DNA from: Treponema sp. CETP13
GTDB lineage: Bacteria; Spirochaetota; Spirochaetia; Treponematales; Treponemataceae
Direction: 5' to 3'
Length of the DNA: 64,000 bases
NCBI GenBank assembly: GCA_001885315.1
Contig: MLPZ01000003.1
Span: forward strand, 124,001 to 188,000
A program made the position numbers and the translations under genes. The notes under the pieces are model-generated. The model saw nothing but the letters and a program-made list of their open reading frames with translations. It was not told where the DNA came from and did no database searches. Each line of letters begins with the position of its first letter. Position 1 is the first letter of the stretch. Below, one piece after another: positions 63,531 to 64,000 of the stretch.

Positions 63531-64000
63531 TTAGAAAGTATATTTTGCAGCAACTTGGACATAACTATTGTCGTCATAACCATAGAATTCACCATTTTTG
63601 TTTTCAGAATTAATATATAATCCAGAAAGAGCTACATCGAAATCATCTGCAACGTTTACAGTGACTTTAGGCATAATTAAAAATTCTTCGTTTTCGATAC
63701 CCCATACTCCGTTAAGCTCTGTCTTAATTTTTTCATGATTAAAACTATCAGTTAAACTTACAACAATTTTGTTTATACAATAGTTATCATCGCTATTGTA
63801 ATCTACATCGTATGTTTCATAGGTACTATCAGTTATTTCATCATTATTAAGAATGTATGTTCCCGTTTCTTGAATATTAAAGTTTACATTATTAATAGGC
63901 AAATCTACATCAAACCCTGCTAACCATGCAATACTATTATTATGAACTGCATAATCATCACCATCAGTATCATCTGTTAAATTATATGCAAGTTCACTAC
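63531..64000 (-). CDS. C-terminal part of an outer-membrane beta-barrel protein (partial)
   Basis: The frame stays open to the right edge of the window: the residues before the apparent TTG start read AWLAGFDVDLPIN in frame, so 63902 is not the true start. The 156 visible residues are a run of amphipathic strands rich in Asp, Asn, Tyr and Val, such as KIVVSLTDSF, LIMPKVTVNVADDFDVALSG and YVQVAAKYTF. The terminal Phe and aromatic last strand are the typical recognition signal for outer-membrane barrel assembly. Porin or adhesin function cannot be told. Confidence 0.75.
   Translation of the reverse strand, partial: SELAYNLTDDTDGDDYAVHNNSIAWLAGFDVDLPINNVNFNIQETGTYILNNDEITDSTYETYDVDYNSDDNYCINKIVVSLTDSFNHEKIKTELNGVWGIENEEFLIMPKVTVNVADDFDVALSGLYINSENKNGEFYGYDDNSYVQVAAKYTF

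Noticed and set aside
63531-63902. A complete 123-residue gene
   Set aside because: The frame continues upstream to the window edge with barrel-like sequence, so it is the 3' end of a longer gene.

Overview
The window is AT-rich chromosomal DNA that reads as a host-associated, anaerobic, sugar-using spirochete, most likely a commensal gut or rumen Treponema. This is inferred from the gene mix, not from a database search. Supporting signs are the long spirochete-style ribose-phosphate pyrophosphokinase, a dual cyclic-nucleotide-domain regulator, chemoreceptors, outer-membrane beta-barrel proteins with periplasmic and lipoprotein partners, an FeFe-hydrogenase-associated regulator and a secreted pullulanase. 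I see no phage, insertion sequence, CRISPR array or rRNA operon.

Layout. 1-3.6 kb: a sugar-binding-protein/sensor pair, a metallo-hydrolase and an OmpA-family protein, all minus. 3.7-9.1 kb: a diguanylate cyclase, rpmB, then prs, a sugar kinase, a HAD phosphatase and a metallo-hydrolase. 9.1-10.0 kb: an acidic protein, tRNA-Arg and a membrane protein. 10.2-17.5 kb: an alpha-glucan locus with a CBM48-like domain fused to an outer-membrane barrel, a small lipoprotein, a lipoprotein pullulanase and a porin-like gene interrupted by a one-base frameshift. Its three transcription units share one promoter/operator layout. 17.5-20.1 kb: a polar amino-acid ABC transporter. 20.1-21.4 kb: a two-gene permease under a CsoR-type operator. 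21.4-26.7 kb: an amino-acid permease fused to a PTS EIIA-like domain, typA and purB. 26.7-36.3 kb: a DUF362 ferredoxin protein, a PAP2-like protein, a DEAD-box helicase, mrp, pheT/pheS and a phage-like orphan. 36.3-42.4 kb: a queuosine-precursor transporter, a tandem double-hairpin repeat, a purine permease and two tandem chemoreceptors. 42.5-47.8 kb: comM, a LacI regulator, a PHP phosphatase, a double cNMP-binding regulator and tRNA-Thr. 47.8-54.7 kb: a complete trpE-GD-CF-B-A operon behind a promoter wrapped in three phased dyads. 54.7-64 kb: purH, mraY, trxA, a lipoprotein-like nuclease/phosphatase, ychF, a Na/Pi transporter, a TM1266-type regulator, an NYN-LOTUS protein and the end of another outer-membrane barrel.

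Regulation is unusually legible. Most well-formed promoters are TTGACN-N17-TANNNT. Several carry dyads at the -35 or around +1: LacI-like at the glucan locus, CsoR-like at the permease, Fnr-like at mrp and unknown at trp. Several genes have a -10 box only 6-7 bases before the start codon and no ribosome-binding site, which suggests leaderless mRNAs. The best candidate for something new is the alpha-glucan locus, a possible outer-membrane glycan capture and debranching system. The trp dyads and the CsoR-type permease operator come next.
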